Shown: positions 6,161 to 6,718 of the stretch, piece after piece
Layout of the letters: each line of letters begins with the position of its first letter
Numbering within the stretch: the first letter of the stretch is position 1
NCBI GenBank assembly: GCA_028277545.1
Contig: JANQGB010000370.1
Coordinates: 1 to 6,718, forward strand
Reading direction: 5' to 3'
Length of the DNA: 6,718 bases
Source: Phycisphaerae bacterium
Lineage (GTDB): Bacteria > Planctomycetota > Phycisphaerae > UBA1845
Program-made: the position numbers and the translations under genes
The notes under the pieces: generated by a model
Seen by the model: the letters and a program-made list of their open reading frames with translations, nothing else
The model's database searches: none
Told to the model about the DNA's origin: nothing

Positions 6161-6615
6161 CCGGCTTCACCGTCCTCGAGCTATCCGGCGTCGGCGTTCC
6201 GCCCTATTCCGCGCGCGGGTTGACGCAGACGCTCGATCCGATTCCGCAGGCAATCCAGCTGCGTCGAACCGTCAACGGCAACCTGTCGGATACATCCGAT
6301 GACGTGATGCGCAAGTATGTTTCGACGATCTCAGGCAATGACCAGCAGCCGCCGGCGGTTGACGGGGTTTGGCCGGGCCGACTCCTCGTCGTGAGTTGCA
6401 TCGTCGAGCTGGCCGTTTTCGGAACCATCCAGGAGCTGACGGAGGATACGACCGAGGGGCTTTTCGGCCGGCCGTACGTTCCGGGTTCGGTGCGCCACGA
6501 ATCCGGCTTCACGTACTATCGCCCCTTGCTCACGATGCGCGTCCAGACCTTCAACATCAACCGGGATGAGTGGGGCGCCGTGGTTAGCTGGACCATGACG
6601 CTGGAGGAATTCTGA
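6157..6615 (+). CDS. Conserved phage tail-region protein, function unknown (152 aa)
   Basis: The ATG overlaps the tape-measure stop as ATGA, so translation is probably coupled; AGGG lies almost against the start with no proper spacing. The protein is 152 residues, soluble and beta-rich in appearance, with no signal or membrane segment. Stretches such as GVGVPPYSARGLTQTLDPIP (residues 11-30), DGVWPGRLLVVSC and ESGFTYYRPLLTMRV recall an uncharacterised protein found between tape measure and hub genes in alphaproteobacterial prophages; this is from memory, not a search. Its place suggests a part of the tail tip or an assembly factor, by analogy with small distal-tail proteins. It ends in LEEF and shares one base with the next start (TGATG). 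Confidence 0.8.
   Translation: MTGFTVLELSGVGVPPYSARGLTQTLDPIPQAIQLRRTVNGNLSDTSDDVMRKYVSTISGNDQQPPAVDGVWPGRLLVVSCIVELAVFGTIQELTEDTTEGLFGRPYVPGSVRHESGFTYYRPLLTMRVQTFNINRDEWGAVVSWTMTLEEF
6603..6607 (+). promoter_or_regulatory. Ribosome binding site of the last phage gene
   Basis: GGAGG inside the end of the 152-residue gene lies seven bases before the ATG at 6615. Match and spacing are near ideal and confirm the overlapping start. Confidence 0.75.
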
Positions 6616-6718
6616 TGCGCTTTATGTTCGCGTGGGTGGATGGTTCGGAAACCACATTCGGGCCTCAGCACCACGTTGAGGACGAGGCGATATTTGCGCT
6701 GGATGTCTCGCACGCGGA
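6615..6718 (+). CDS. Phage tail hub/BR0599-like protein, N-terminal fragment (cut by window edge)
   Basis: Thirty-four codons are visible before the right edge. The start MRFMFAWVDG, followed by VEDEAIFALDVSHA at about residues 21-34, recalls phage BR0599/DUF2163-type proteins found just after the tape measure and one small gene in siphovirus-like and gene-transfer-agent tail modules. These are thought to sit in the baseplate or hub. The start overlaps the previous stop by one base and has a strong ribosome site. The fragment is too short for a firm family call. Confidence 0.6.
   Translation, partial: MRFMFAWVDGSETTFGPQHHVEDEAIFALDVSHA

Overview
The window is GC-rich bacterial DNA. It reads as about 5.3 kb of chromosomal sequence joined to about 1.4 kb of phage tail-module sequence. 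The organism cannot be named from the sequence. The cytochrome-like TolB/PD40 protein and the secreted Cys-repeat protein recall proteins I associate with Planctomycetes/Verrucomicrobia-type and related environmental bacteria (low confidence). The phage part recalls tail genes of siphovirus-like prophages in Alphaproteobacteria (also low confidence).

Layout, left to right. (1) The 5' end of a SAM-dependent methyltransferase gene on the minus strand, cut by the left edge. (2) A short divergent intergenic region with a candidate promoter. (3) A complete lepA (elongation factor 4) gene on the plus strand, 599 codons, with no lepB after it. (4) A convergent minus-strand gene for an exported protein built from three exactly 68-residue, cysteine-framed repeats. 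(5) A 509-bp gene-free stretch with several inverted repeats, including a 10-bp hairpin just before the next gene. (6) One continuous 790-codon open frame. Its first ~500 residues are an exported PD40/TolB-like beta-propeller protein with a CxxCH haem-type motif; its last ~290 residues are the C-terminal end of a phage tail tape-measure protein. (7) Two tightly coupled phage tail-region genes, the second cut by the right edge.

The most important observation is the join inside the 790-codon frame near position 5285-5320. Both protein families are interrupted at the same place, and alanine codon choice flips there: all 13 Ala codons in 4801-5287 are GCC, while 19 of 29 in about 5288-5735 are GCG and only 5 are GCC. 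The two sides therefore probably come from different genomes. An assembly chimera is the simplest explanation; a real recombination or prophage deletion junction is the interesting alternative. I see no integrase, att duplication, transposase, CRISPR array, tRNA or rRNA.

Functionally the chromosomal genes do not form an evident pathway: a translation factor is flanked by a methyltransferase and by two exported proteins of unknown role. The phage genes form a compact overlapping tail cassette (tape measure, unknown 152-residue protein, probable hub/BR0599-like protein).
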